A DNA stretch of 64,000 nt from contig CANUEZ040000061.1 in assembly GCA_948099385.1 (NCBI GenBank), positions 10,586,001 to 10,650,000 of the forward strand, in the 5' to 3' direction. A program made the translations under genes and the position numbers. The notes below the pieces were generated by a model. The model was not told the DNA's origin. It saw only the letters and a program-made list of their open reading frames with translations, and did not search any database. This DNA is from Fasciola hepatica. Lineage: Eukaryota; Platyhelminthes; Trematoda; Plagiorchiida; Fasciolidae. This document shows, one piece after another, positions 24,026 to 34,592 of the stretch (position 1 is its first letter; each line of letters starts with the position of its first letter).

Positions 24026-24235
24026 CATGGCTAGGGAAAGCTTACGATGCATAATGACTCTCGCTGTTGATATGCTATGAGGTTTTACGTTTCCCTTCTA
24101 TTTTCAACAGGGACTTGAAGGAATAAATTACACCGTGGTGGGCGTTTTTCTAGTGTGCATAGCATCGAAGGAGTTCTAGGCGCTCGATTGGCCTCGGTCA
24201 TTGTATGTCCTGTGCAAGCTGAACAAACTGAACTC
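24026..24235 (+). repeat. SINE-like repeat, copy 2
   Basis: Shares GATGCATAATGACTCTCGC, CACCGTGGTGGGCG, CATCGAAGGAGTTCTAGGCG and CTGTGCAAGCTGAACAAACTG with the other copies. It ends in a short CTGAAC tail right where LINE B starts. Confidence 0.65.
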
Positions 24236-24342
24236 CTCCTGTCACTGGTAAGGCAGCGTCATCACTCTCATCGTCATTATCGCCTTTAGAAGAGGAAACT
24301 TCCGCCGAGGTATCTATTCCTGAATGTGCTGCGTATGCAGAG

Positions 24343-25032
24343 GTGGCATCAACATCTGTCAACGAGGCAACCGGAACAAAACGCCGTCAACGCCAGAAGC
24401 TACCTAAGCCTGCCCGCCAAAAGGCGGACCCATTTTGCACTGATGTGGCCCCTCAAGCACAGGACGGTTTCATAAGTACAGTACCGAGCCAACGGAGCAC
24501 CACCGTGGATGAAAGCAGACCGGCCTGGATAACGACAGCGGATAGCCCATGAAGAGTGCTACCGTCGATGGAACAGTGTTTCCTAATAGTGAACTTGCCT
24601 GAGACAAAGGAGACCACGGCACAGGCACTTCTGGACCACGATGTCGCGAGCCTCCGGAGTATACTAACAAAACTCTCCGTCCCCGGGGAGAAGGAGACTG
24701 TGGAGAAGTTGCGGGTGAAATCAGCCTCCAAAATTGGCGAAGCCAGTGACGCTGAACGCTTTCGTCCACTGAAGGTGGTGTTGGGCTCTGAGGAGGCCGC
24801 GACTTCTGTGTTAAGAAGATCCTACCGGCTAGAAGGCGAGCAAGTGCGGTTGCACCGGTATCTAGGCCCTGCGGATGGCGAGAAATATAGAAATGCCTTG
24901 ATTGAACGACGTGAACGAATGAAACAAGAGGAAGCGGGCTTGATTATTCAGGATGTTTGGGTGCAGAAACGGTGCCCTCACTTCCGGCGGAGGCCGCCAA
25001 CGCTAGAGTTCCTGTCAGTCCCCTCAAGCTAG
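24343..25032 (+). pseudogene. LINE B ORF1 protein, one internal stop
   Basis: One frame interrupted by a single TGA (24,550-24,552). The N-terminal part is basic and Pro/Ser-rich (GTKRRQRQKLPKPARQKAD). The C-terminal part has an RRM-like pattern (RFRPLKVVLGSEEAATSVLR, then LHRYLGPADGEKYRNALIER), typical of RNA-binding ORF1 proteins in CR1-like LINEs. The TGA lies between the two regions, so the downstream part could start at the ATG at 24,556. The EN frame begins just after. Confidence 0.6.
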
Positions 25033-27835
25033 GACGCCCTGAACAAACGGAGGTGGTAGCAGGCCGAGGCAGCTTCGTCGTCCTGTTGTCTAACTTCCGT
25101 GGTCTGCTGAACAAGAGGGATGACCTGGATCAATTGCTGCAGTCCGGATCACCTACTATGATAGCACCGACGGAGACGTGGCTGAGTGACAATGTTCTAG
25201 ATCTGAGGTGTCCCTCCCCGGCTACATCCGATTCCGAGTCGACAGGAACTCTATCAGAGCGGGTAGAGGCGTAGCATCGTTCGCCCGATCAGACATTCCA
25301 ACCGCGCCGTTAGAGGCGTTCGCAGATCCGCAAGGATTCGGTGAAGCTATTTACTGCCGCGTCAAAATTAACACCGGAGTCTTCAGGACAGTTGGAGTCA
25401 TCTATGGGACACCTACGGTCACTCATACAGGTATGATGAATTTATTGAGATGGACGTGCGACGGCCACTGCCTCGTCCTGGGCGACTTCATTGCCCCACA
25501 TATTGGTTAGACATCAGGCAGGACAGCGGCCGGGGCAGATCCTTTCTGTCGGGAATTGCCGACAACTGTCCAAGAACTGGCAGTACACCAACATGTTCAG
25601 CGATCAACCCGGAGGCAATCCAATCAAGGATCCATTATAGATCTAGCGATTTCTTCCTGGAGCTCGGACGTCGATAAGGTTGGACATCTCCCTCCACTTG
25701 GAAGCAGTGACCACATGGTGCTAGAAATTCACTGGGGCAGTGGTTCTTGTCCACCCCTAGACCACACATTGGACGCAATATTTGTCGCACTCCATTCGAA
25801 GTTGTTCGGAGAGCGGCATTAGAAGTCAGCTGGTTTCCCACGGATTCAGATGTCCACCACGATGTGAAAGAAGCTTGGGCGTTTATTCATGACGGTATCT
25901 TGTACCTTATGGATACCTACTGCCCCCTCAACGGAGGCAGACCCCGTGGGAAGGGCCCGCCGTGGTTTGGTCTGGGGCTCAGACGCCTGCTCAAACGACG
26001 AACCCGGGGCCTGGCAGCAATTCCCATCTACAGGTGAGGGCTATGATCTCTATCGCAGGATTCGTAACCAATGTACCGAACAAAAACGGATAAAGCAGAT
26101 AGCCTTCGAGAAGACCCTTGCGGTTGATACAGTGCGAGCACCGAAGCGCCTGTTTGCATACTTAAAGCGCCGCGTCAGAGTGAAGGTAGGTATGCCAGTG
26201 CTGATGAACAGCGACGAAATGGTTGCAACAGATGATGGAAAGGCTGAGACATTAGCCAAACATTATCTATCAGTTTATTCTGTGGAGGAAGGTGCGCCAA
26301 TCTCGATGGTGGATGGCTCGCCGCTGTTCATTATGCATGATTTTGGGGAGCCGGAAGGGGGATAAGTAGCCCAAATCCATCAAAACCCACAAGTTACCGG
26401 GACCGGACGACGTGCATCCCTTGATGTTGAAGGAGTTGGCGGACTAACTAACTATACCACTGACTTGGTTGTTCAATTTATCGTTGGCCGCTGGCAGTCT
26501 ACCTCTGGAGTGGAAAAAGCCGTGGTTGTTCCGCCGTACAAGGGTGGGACAAAATCCACCTCGGCCAACTACCACCCGGTTAGCCTCACATCCGTGTCTG
26601 TAAAGGTCGTGAAAAGGCTGGTGGCGGCTCGCATACGTGAACATCTGGAGTGCTGTTAACTGCCGTGCGCAGAGCAGCACGGTTTTCGGCGGAACGGATC
26701 ATGTCTGTTAAACCTGTTGACTGCCCGCGAAAGTTGGTCGAACTCCAAGGCCGAGGGATATGTCACGGACGTCATCTTTGTGGACTTTAGTGGGGCTTTT
26801 TATAAAGTTTCTCACAATGGGCTGTTGCTGAAACTCCGGGCCATCGGCATCTCAGGGCCCATGCTTCACTGGATTGAGGACTTCTTGGTCGAGAGAACCT
26901 TTTCCGTGAGAGTTTCACAGTCCCAGTCCGCGTGGTGTCCAATTAGCAGTGGCATACCGCTAGGCCCCTTGCTAGGACTCCTGTTGTTTCTAGTGTTTGT
27001 GAACGACCTACCGCTGGCCATTGGTTCCCAGTGCCTTATCTACCTAAAGATCTGGCGCATCATTCGATCGGCAGAGGACCGCGAGATACTACAGGAGGAT
27101 CTGCAGGCTCTCGTCAATTGGTCGACAACCTGGGGTCTACCAATAAAAGTGGATAAATGCGCGAGCATGAGGATTGGTGGCCCCAACGATACTTCGGGCT
27201 ACTGTCTTGGGAGTATCGTACTCCGTCACACGCAGGAGGAAAAGGACCTCGAGGTTGTTGTCACCAGCAATCTGAAGACGAGGGCACACACTGAGAGGGT
27301 GTGCACCTCAGCGTGGAGGATACATTGTTCCATTCGCCATTCATTTGTGCCCCTACCCCTGGACACTTTCCGACTGCTCTATGTCTCACGTGTATGTCCT
27401 TGCTTGGAATATGGCGGTCCGGCTGTCTACTCTTGCACGGCGGCGGAAGCAGCCAAACTGGAAGGAGTGCAAAGTGCTGCCACACGCCTCGTGGCCGGAC
27501 TGCGTGGGTTCAGCTGCAAGGAAGGCCTAGACGTCACCGCCTATCGACGTCTTCGAGGCGACCTCATCTATGCCAGGCGAATAATCCGTGGTGAGTTGCG
27601 CCGGGAACTACTGTCGGAATTCCCACTCAGGAATAATGATCGTACCAGAGGACAGACCCTGACGCCTCCTGAGGTGCATTCCACCGGCTTACCGGCCATC
27701 TATAGATTGTCAAGGAAAGTGACCAATCTTTGGAACGCTCTACCGACCGAAGTAGTGCAAGAGGAAACCGGGACACTGTTTAAGAGGAAATTGGGTCAGA
27801 AGCTGAAGGATTATTGGAGGAGCAACGATATCTAG
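24957..27835 (+). pseudogene. LINE B endonuclease-reverse transcriptase, YADD lost
   Basis: EN: VVLLSNFRGLLNKRDDL and APTETWLSD (25,080-25,190), a frameshift near 25,200, LPGYIRFRVDR, VIYGTPT, LVLGDF (25,478-25,495), a stop at 25,508, SIIDLAIS and LGSSDHMVLEI (about 25,700-25,735). Linker: YDLYRRIRNQCTEQKR to a stop near 26,364. RT: VVVPPYKGG, ANYHPVSLTSV, a stop at 26,657, then an open 372-codon frame (26,717-27,835) with VIFVDFSGAFYKVSH and SGIPLGPLLGLLLF. Where YADDLK is expected it reads CLIYLKIWR (27,032-27,058): the A-D-D residues are absent while both sides stay in frame. The C-terminal KVTNLWNALPTEVV block is intact. Confidence 0.85.
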
Positions 27836-27974
27836 CCGAGTCAATAGAGTATGATGTGATGGGGATTATACTGGATGATTTCCCACTGCCCTTTGCCTGA
27901 AGACTGAAGACTGAACTGAACAAACCGAACTGTGGTGCTTCTGGAGTATGTTTTAATGGACTTTTTCGCTCATT

Positions 27975-28196
27975 GCATACAGTCTCAGTGAAAGCTCACG
28001 ATGCATAACATCTCTCGCAGTTGATGTGCAATGAGGTTTTCAATTTCCCTCTCATTTTTAGCGGGGATTCGACGAAATACACTCGGCAGTGGTGGGTGCA
28101 TAACTGGTGTGCATACCATCGAAGGAATTCTGGAAGCTTGATTGGCCGTGGCCATTACCTGTCCTGTGCAAACTGAACTGAACTGAACTGAAGTGA
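27975..28196 (+). repeat. SINE-like repeat, copy 3 (best preserved)
   Basis: Complete copy: CTCAGTGAAAGCTCACGATG at the 5' side, GGGGATTCGACGAAATAC (box-B-like GATTCGA), CGGCAGTGGTGGGTGC, CATCGAAGGAATTCTGG and a 3' tail of four ACTGA units at 28,170-28,193. About 220 bp, no reading frame. The A-box-like and B-box-like elements are about 78 bp apart, longer than in most tRNAs, so the tRNA origin is tentative. Confidence 0.7.
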
Positions 28197-28365
28197 ACGA
28201 GACATCGTTGTGCGACTACGCCGGCTAGGGATGTCGGCGATGCGTTTTTCGTTGATTGTACGCGTCTCTCAGAGCTTCTACTGTGTAAGCGATTGAAATT
28301 TCATTTGAGTTGTTTTTTAATAACTCCCGATATTTATCCTGGTTACGGTGATTGGTTTTCTGATC

Positions 28366-28545
28366 AGTTGATGTGCAATGAGGGTTAACGCCACTCTCAC
28401 TTTTACCAGGGATCCGACGAAATACACTGCAGTGGTGGGTGTCTAACTTGTGTACATACCGTTGAAGGAACTCTGAATGCTCAACTGACCGTGGCCAAAA
28501 CCTGCTCTGTATAAACTGAACTGAACTGAAGTGTACCGAAGAACG
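28366..28545 (+). repeat. SINE-like repeat, copy 4 (5'-truncated)
   Basis: Begins at AGTTGATGTGCAATGAG and keeps GGGATCCGACGAAATAC, GCAGTGGTGGGTG, CGTTGAAGGAACTC and a tail of ACTGAACTGAACTGAAG. It lies 170 bp beyond copy 3 in the same orientation. Confidence 0.65.
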
Positions 28546-28696
28546 CCTATATTTCAACGTGCCCGGAGGGGTATTACGATTACATGCAGTCCAAGGCTGT
28601 TCTATGAGTGGTCGTTGGAAACGTAAAAGATCCCCAGGGTCGATCAGCTATCGAAAGTCTCGGGAAGGTGGCATCCCTATGGCACCCTTTCAGTAG

Positions 28697-30270
28697 GTGT
28701 ATGGACGAGACAACGGGAATTTAGACCGTCCGCTGATCGCCGCCTCGGGTGCTCCAAAAACACCAGGGGAAGCCATCACAGTTAGTGAGAGGATCAGGGT
28801 TCCAAGTGGCTTGGTAAGGACCAAAGCAGTGGGGTCCAATGATATCCACCTGTCAATCGTCCAGCCTCTGACGGAGTTTGTGACCCAGCCACCGACTACG
28901 CTATTCAGTGCATTCCTTGACGAAGGTCGCTTATCCCATGATTGGCTCAAGGCGACGGTCACCCCAATCTATAAAGTACGGGATTGGAAAACCTGTCTCA
29001 ACTACACGGCCGTTAGTTTGACTGCGGTATTGTTGAAGGTGATGAGGCAGGTTTTGCGAAATTGCTAACCACATGACTGCCCGCAGATTGATCGCCACAA
29101 ACCAACATGGGTTCTTTCATCAGTGGTCTTGCTTACCAAACCTCATCTGTCTCATGAACGAGGTTGTCCGAAGGTTAGATCAAGGGGATAGAATATAAGT
29201 CTGCTATCTCGATTTCCAGAAGGCACATGACCCAGCCAATCACCGTTTGTTGTTGATGGATTTGAGTGCTTCCCGTCTGTCTCCGAAAACTATTGGGGGG
29301 ATCCATAGGTCAATCACGGGAAGGACTTTTCAAGACATAGAATATCTCAGGAAGGGTGTTTGCTGAGCGGTGTACCCCAGGGTTCCGTCCTTAGACCTGT
29401 GGTGTTCATCCTATTTATAGACGATTTGGTCATAGGCCTGGAAAACTCATGCTTTACGTTCGCAGATGACGCGAAGTTAGTTGACCCTGTAGCAACGGAT
29501 TCTATGCAGTAGGATCTAAATACGGTGCATCAGGGATCAGTGGTCTAGGGCTAACCGCTGAATACGAATAAGTGCATCCACCTAGTAGGTTGTTAGGAGC
29601 CTCAACCGACTAGGTACCTTGGAGAGGCAAACGAGCACACTGAAATCACAAAAATGACAACAGCAAACGACCTTATGGTAATCACATCGAACAACTTCCG
29701 ATCCGGAGCGCAATGCTGCGTTCAAAAAGCCTCTAGGGAACTTTACCGACTTAAAAGAGCCGCAGCGTTCAGTAAACCCTGGGTTTCACTATCGTATTGC
29801 AAGGTATTCGTCCGGCCGCACCTAGAATACTGTATCCAGGCATGGTAGCCCTTCTCGGCGAGGGACATCAAGCTTCTCGAACAGGTCCAACAACGCTTCA
29901 CCTGGTGGTTTGCTAGCCCAAGTGGCCTAGCCTACGAGCGGAGACTCGAGGGGTTGAACTTGTTCTTGCTCAAGTGCAGGAGGCGTAGAGGTGAATCCAT
30001 GGAAGCTTTTAAGATCCCCAATGGGTATGTTGGTCCCCAGCGGTTAACTACATCGCTGTTGAACTCCAGTGATAGTACGGCCACCAGAGAGCACCCATTA
30101 AAGTTGGCAAAGAAGAGAGTTCTCAATCGCTTAAGTGGAAATCCCTTCGCCGTTAGAGTTATGAATGATTAAAATCGGTTCCCGATGGAAGTGGTAACCA
30201 CTGAAACGGCCGTAAAGTTCAGACATCGGACGAACCGCTGCTGGGACAGTGTGTTTGCCGAAACCATCAG
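28697..30270 (+). pseudogene. LINE B/C-type RT fragment
   Basis: CR1-like RT in several frames: LTEFVTQPPTTLFSAFLDEG and LSHDWLKATVTPIYKV (finger, 28,870-28,980), a palm remnant around 29,190-29,240, a GVPQGSV-type block near 29,380 and TFADDAKLV at about 29,458-29,485 (catalytic ADD present). Thumb ELYRLKRAAAFSKPWVSLSY with FVRPHLEYCIQAW follows (29,735-29,848), then a C-terminal block with RFPMEVV near 30,180. The EN and ORF1 are missing, so it is 5'-truncated. Many stops. Confidence 0.75.
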
Positions 30271-30279
30271 ATAGGCATC

Positions 30280-31050
30280 CTGCCTATTATCCTTTTCACT
30301 TCTGTTGTCCTAATTGCCACTGTCACCGTTATGATTCCCCACCCAACCTTTGTCTTTGGCCTTTTCTCTTTCCGTTCTCACATCCCCGCATTCAAACCTC
30401 GTCATTACCCCTTCCACTTCCAATGTCTGCCTATTACCCTTCTACCAATATCATCTCATACCTTTCTGTACCTCTAACTTTTCCACCGTAACGTCCGTCC
30501 TTGAGGTATAAAGGGCGCTATCTGGAAGTCACCAAGGGTCAGTGATCCTGTAAGACTCCTTATTTTGGAGCACTGTCACAGATTCCCTCTTCCATTTGTC
30601 TTCACCTAATCACTGAAGGAGACTCTGTTACTCCATTTGTCGCACCACTGAATGACCCAGGGAGGTGACGGTGCAAGAACCTGGACAAGCTTGGCACGCC
30701 GCTGTCTACATCCTGTGATCCAAATTGAGTCGAATTGACGCAGCACATTGCCCACAGCTCCTGTTAGCAAGTGCGGGAAAGCGTGCGGATAGTCCATAGC
30801 AGCTGTGGGTAGAGGTTGGGATAGCCCACAGTGCTGTGTTGAATTTGTGGAATTAGGATTTACTTAGTATTCGGTATTGCTATTAGTTTGCAGTCGTAAC
30901 GTAGTTCGTTGTAGAATTTGTTATGCCATCGATCTTCGCTGTATATTGTGCATTTAAAGACTTATGACTCATGACAGTTACCTGGCCCCGTTTTACCTCC
31001 TACAACTCATCTATCATTGGTTTTCTTTGAGTGGAATTTGCCTGTATGGA
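30280..31050. other. No gene seen
   Basis: The left part is CT-rich and could be the 3' UTR of the LINE fragment before it. No family or shared repeat was recognised in the rest. Confidence 0.3.
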
Positions 31051-31059
31051 GCTCGTAAA

Positions 31060-31480
31060 CATTATGCAAGCATCACGCCCATATAGGCCCCTTATGGGAA
31101 AACTGAAGAGTCTGTGGACGCTACGATGTTTGGGCAGAAATATCGGAGCTTGTGCGGGCACGCCCACACTTCGGGGGGGGGGGGGGGGGGGGGAACGCGC
31201 TAGAAATCAGTACCCTATTTCCGGTCATCAAATAATCCGTCGCCCGTGCATAGCCCGCAGAGTAGTGATTTAAAACGACAGGATAAAGAGATTAGCATAG
31301 GTTTATTTAAGTAAAGCAGCGGAAAGTTACATTTGATAATTGTAAACAGGGTACCGATTTCCCGCGCATTTTTTCCGAGGTGTGAGTATGCCCATATAGG
31401 CCCCGGTATCGCTGCCCAAACACTTTAATGGTAGTGCCCACGGCTTTTCCACGTTTGCCAATATGGGGCCCATATGAGCC
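31060..31480. repeat. Inverted repeat pair interrupted by a G21 run
   Basis: The left arm (about 31,060-31,245) and the reverse complement of the right arm (about 31,322-31,480) share CCCATATAGGCCCC/CTCATATGGGCCCC, GTGTTTGGGCAG, CACACTTCGG/CACACCTCGG and CGCTAGAAATCAGTACCCT/CGCGGGAAATCGGTACCCT, spaced by about 75 bp. The 21-base G run at 31,173-31,193 lies within the left arm, where the right arm has only a short AAAAAA-containing spacer. Either one hairpin-like unit or two opposed copies of a short repeat. Confidence 0.65.
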
Positions 31481-31606
31481 TCGTATGCAGGTGCTGGTTG
31501 GATGGACGCATGTTTTTCCGAACTGCCCGTGAGACAGTTGAGAGCTCTCAGAGGAATTTCCGTCCCAACTTGTTCCTTCACCGAGAACCTGGTGCTTCTT
31601 AGTTTT

Positions 31607-31626
31607 TATATATATATATATATATA
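31607..31626. repeat. (TA)10, 3' tail of LINE D1
   Basis: Short TA array at the downstream end of the minus-strand LINE D1. The sequence just before it on the minus strand (GCACCGCTCC...GCGCTATCGG) resembles the 3' end of the D copy at 47,690-47,708, which also runs into TATATATA. Confidence 0.7.
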
Positions 31627-32447
31627 CCGATAGCGCGGTACAATGAACAGAGGAGCGGTGCCATGCAAAAACACGAAACAGCAAAATAAAGGCAAAGAAG
31701 CAAAGGAAAAAGTTCCTCAGGAGTTCGAACACAAACTGTCACAACATAACCGCCACTGGGCACAACACTGAGCCATATCGGAAAAAGTTTCCAGCCAGCC
31801 GTGTAATGGATCTCGAGGTCCCCAATCATGCAAGCGTGAGGAAACCACAGAAGCAAGTATTGACGTCAGCACTTTGACAAACCGGTGCCATGTCATGGCT
31901 CGGCCTCCATGTTGTCGTTTCCAGCCAACCTTAGGCTCAGCGAATGGAGCGCGACGGGGAAGTCGGTGAGGTCGCATACGTAGTACATGTTTCAGCCAAC
32001 GAAGTTGATGGAGTAATATGATGACACTAATTGGGTACGCGGCACGCCCGGTTCCGTAGATGTGCCTTCGAACTGCGGAATTGCTTACTCTCTGTTGCCA
32101 CCAAACTAGCGAGATACTCCTCAGGCATCGACGGTCAAACACGGACAACCGGTCGACATCGGCCGCTTGAACAGGCCAGGTCTCACAAGCGTATAGGAGC
32201 ACACTGCGCACAACAGCGTTGTAAACCCTACCTTTCAACTAGAGAGAGATGTCACGACGTCTCCACAGGTGACGTAAATTGCAGAACGCCGCTTGGGCCT
32301 TCGCTGTTCGGTTGTCCACATCGTCTCCAATCCGTCCATCGATAGTTATACAGCTTCCCACGTCGACAAACTTTTGAACAACTTCTAACTGGTCGTTACC
32401 GAGGCTAAGTGCGGGGATGTGTTCCTGCCAATCTTGCAGTCTGATGA
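31627..32447 (-). pseudogene. LINE D1 RT C-terminal domain
   Basis: RTE-like C-terminus: LQDWQEHIPALSLGNDQLEV (about 32,430-32,380), [49 protein letters not shown] and [13 protein letters not shown], with a [15 protein letters not shown] block and a [20 protein letters not shown] end (31,717-32,238 open). The upstream RT palm with the catalytic aspartates is not present on this side; the protein resumes at about 34,593 beyond insert E1 with about 100 residues missing. Confidence 0.8.
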
Positions 32448-33886
32448 TGTACAGTTCCCCCTCTTTTATTCAACCTTTGTCTTCTATCCCCAGCCACGTC
32501 TCGTTCCACCGTATATCCAACCATAATGCTCCGTTTGACAACACGGCCGATACTCACAACGGTTCATTGTCAAATAGCGTGAATAATCCTCTGTCTGGTA
32601 ACTCACATTTCCTCAAGCCTCGTCAGCCTCTGAATCTGGGCTCCTCCAACGTGCGTACACTCATGCAGGCCGGTCAGCAGGCGTGCCCAGCCCTCACAAT
32701 GAACTCTCAGAAGATTGATGTCTGCTGCGTAAGTGAAATACGTATCCAGGATTCGAGCAGTGTGATTCAACTAACTGCTCCTAGTACCTCATCGAAATAT
32801 TTTCTGTGCACTTCAGGCAACGAAGCAGCTAGAGCTGTGGGTCAACGTGGTGTAGAAATAGTCTTGTCTGACAAGGCTGAGGCTGCCCTTTTAGACTGGA
32901 TCCCTGTTAACAGTCGTTTATGTGCAATGAGACTCCAGGGGTCAGTCGGCCTTCAAAAGGATAGTTGTGTTGAACGCAATTTGTTTGTGATCTCGGTGTA
33001 CGCTCCAACGGACTGCAGCTCTGACACGCAGAAAGATGAGTTCTACGATGAACTCGCCACCCTCGTTCGCAGGGGCAAAGGTTCTGACATTGTAGTGCTA
33101 GCTGGTGACTTCAATGTACAAGTTGGCAAGCTTAGCGTGTCAGAAGCTTGTTCAGGTGGGCGTTGTGCTTTACCCACTGAGGGTAAAGATGACGGGGATA
33201 GGCTTCTCCAATTTTTCGCAGACAATCGATTATTCTTGTCTGGCACGAATTTCCGACACAGCTCGCGTCGCACAGCGACATGACACTCTAACTCTACAGG
33301 TACTTTCAGTCAGATTGATCATATCGCCGGAAGCTACTGGTGGCGCATTTCTGTTCAGAACTTTAGATCCTACTGGTCCACGTACGTAGAGTCGGACCAT
33401 GCATTGGTTTTAATGCAATTATCTCTCCAGCTCCATGGTTATCATCGCAAACCGAAAACCCGGTTAGCCGTGCAACGTATGTGTGATCCAGAAGTACGCA
33501 CCCGTTATGAGCAGAAGTTAGCTCATGAGCTAGGATCTACGACGAATAGTAATGTAGATGAGCATTGGGCCCATATCCAGCAGGCGATGCACGTATCAGT
33601 AGGTTTTGCCTGTAGTCCTAGATCCGATGTCCATCAAAGACACTGGATTTCGCAAGAGTCGCTGAGTATAATGGAGCAGAAGCGTCAGTTCCCGAATGGT
33701 AAGGAGATGAATAAGATACGAAGACATCTACAAAGGCAAATTACGAAAAGCCTTAAGAATGATCGCGAAAATCGGTGGGTCAAGGTAGCCGAAGAAATGG
33801 AACTAGCAGCTGCTTCAGGTAACAGTCAAAGACTGTTAAAACTTATTCGTGACGGCGGTGGCGGCGCACCCAGGTCAGTGGAATGA
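32417..33886 (+). pseudogene. E1 endonuclease and linker, one UGA
   Basis: One frame of 490 codons broken only by TGA at 33,281-33,283, where Trp is expected. EN motifs: NLGSSNVRTLMQ, VCCVSEIRIQD (E), FVISVYAPTDC, IVVLAGDFNVQ (GDFN at about 33,105), FSQIDHIA and VESDHALV (about 33,385-33,405). The linker after it is rich in K/R (IRRHLQRQITKSLKNDREN) and ends in KLIRDGGGG. The first few codons (to about 32,447) come from LINE D1. The same UGA is present in E3, so it predates the copying. Confidence 0.75.
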
Positions 33887-34592
33887 TTTGCGATGAAAAC
33901 TAAGAACCCATCCATGGCAAAGAGCAAAGGCTGGACCTTTCGGTCGAATGCTTCAAGGAGCAGATTAGCTCGCCTCGCGCTAGTGTAGTTACTCCTGTGT
34001 CAACAACATCGACTCCGATGTTTGCATAGTATCTCTAAGATTGGGTGGAATAGCCGAGTGAGCAATGCTGAGGTCAGAAGGTGGGTATTGGGTACAAATT
34101 CGGAGAACTTTTTGTGGCGGAGGATACAGCTTAGTAGACTTCGTTGGTTGGGGCACGTGTTATGTATGGCAAACACATCTACCATACCGTGTTCTATTCT
34201 CCGTCCCTCCTAGGGAGTGGAAGAGACCACGTGGAGGTCAACAGATGACGTGACAGCGAGTAAATGAGAAAATGTACAGCAAACTTAGGAAAAGTAGGTG
34301 CCTCACGTCTTCGTGGTTGGAGTCCGAAAGACCCATCTACCAGTTGGCTGGAGACACTGAAGGATATGGCAGCGAACCGTGAATAATGGCGATCGTGTTT
34401 TCACTTTCTGTCGAGTCAGAATGATTGATCGATGTGCATTTGTATAGTTAGACTGTGTATTCCGTGTGCTGGCTACTAGAGGTTCTTTCCTTTTCCCACC
34501 CCTGTAGGTCCACTCCTCCATCTTGTATATTTATACTTTCTAATTCAGCGTGCAGTTTGGTGAGAAAGGCAGTGGCCAGTGGGGCTTGCCCT
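32448..34592 (+). mobile_element. E1: RT-less LINE derivative inserted in LINE D1
   Basis: Endonuclease, linker and a short C-terminal piece of an RTE-like LINE, with the whole RT finger/palm region missing. It matches E3 (57,112-59,740, minus) nearly base for base, including the internal deletion junction at about 34,014-34,020. The 3' end is CAGTGGGGCTTGCCCTGCTG followed by a GATGATGG-type tail, as in E2 and E3. The 5' end is truncated relative to E3. Minus-strand LINE D1 flanks both sides. Confidence 0.8.
34018..34520 (+). pseudogene. E1 C-terminal domain fragment
   Basis: Starts with CLHSISKIGWNSRVSNAEVR (the RTE-like FDHRCLRSI...VSN.EVR block) directly after linker sequence. IQLSRLRWLGHVLCM follows, then, in another frame, SVPPREWKRPRGGQQMT. 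It ends near 34,592. The RT core that should precede it is absent. Confidence 0.75.

Larger units (their letters stand above)
24240..27932 (+). mobile_element. LINE B (CR1-like), near full length
   Basis: ORF1, EN and RT occur in order, followed by a short 3' UTR ending in CTGAAGACTGAAGACTGAAC and AACCGAACTG (27,896-27,932). The tail motif resembles that of the adjacent SINE-like repeats. The element lies between SINE copies 2 and 3. Several stops, frameshifts and a catalytic deletion make it non-autonomous. Confidence 0.8.

Noticed and set aside
24453..24769. Two minus-strand frames of 92-99 codons
   Set aside because: Antisense to the LINE B ORF1 frame, which has the recognisable RRM-like pattern.
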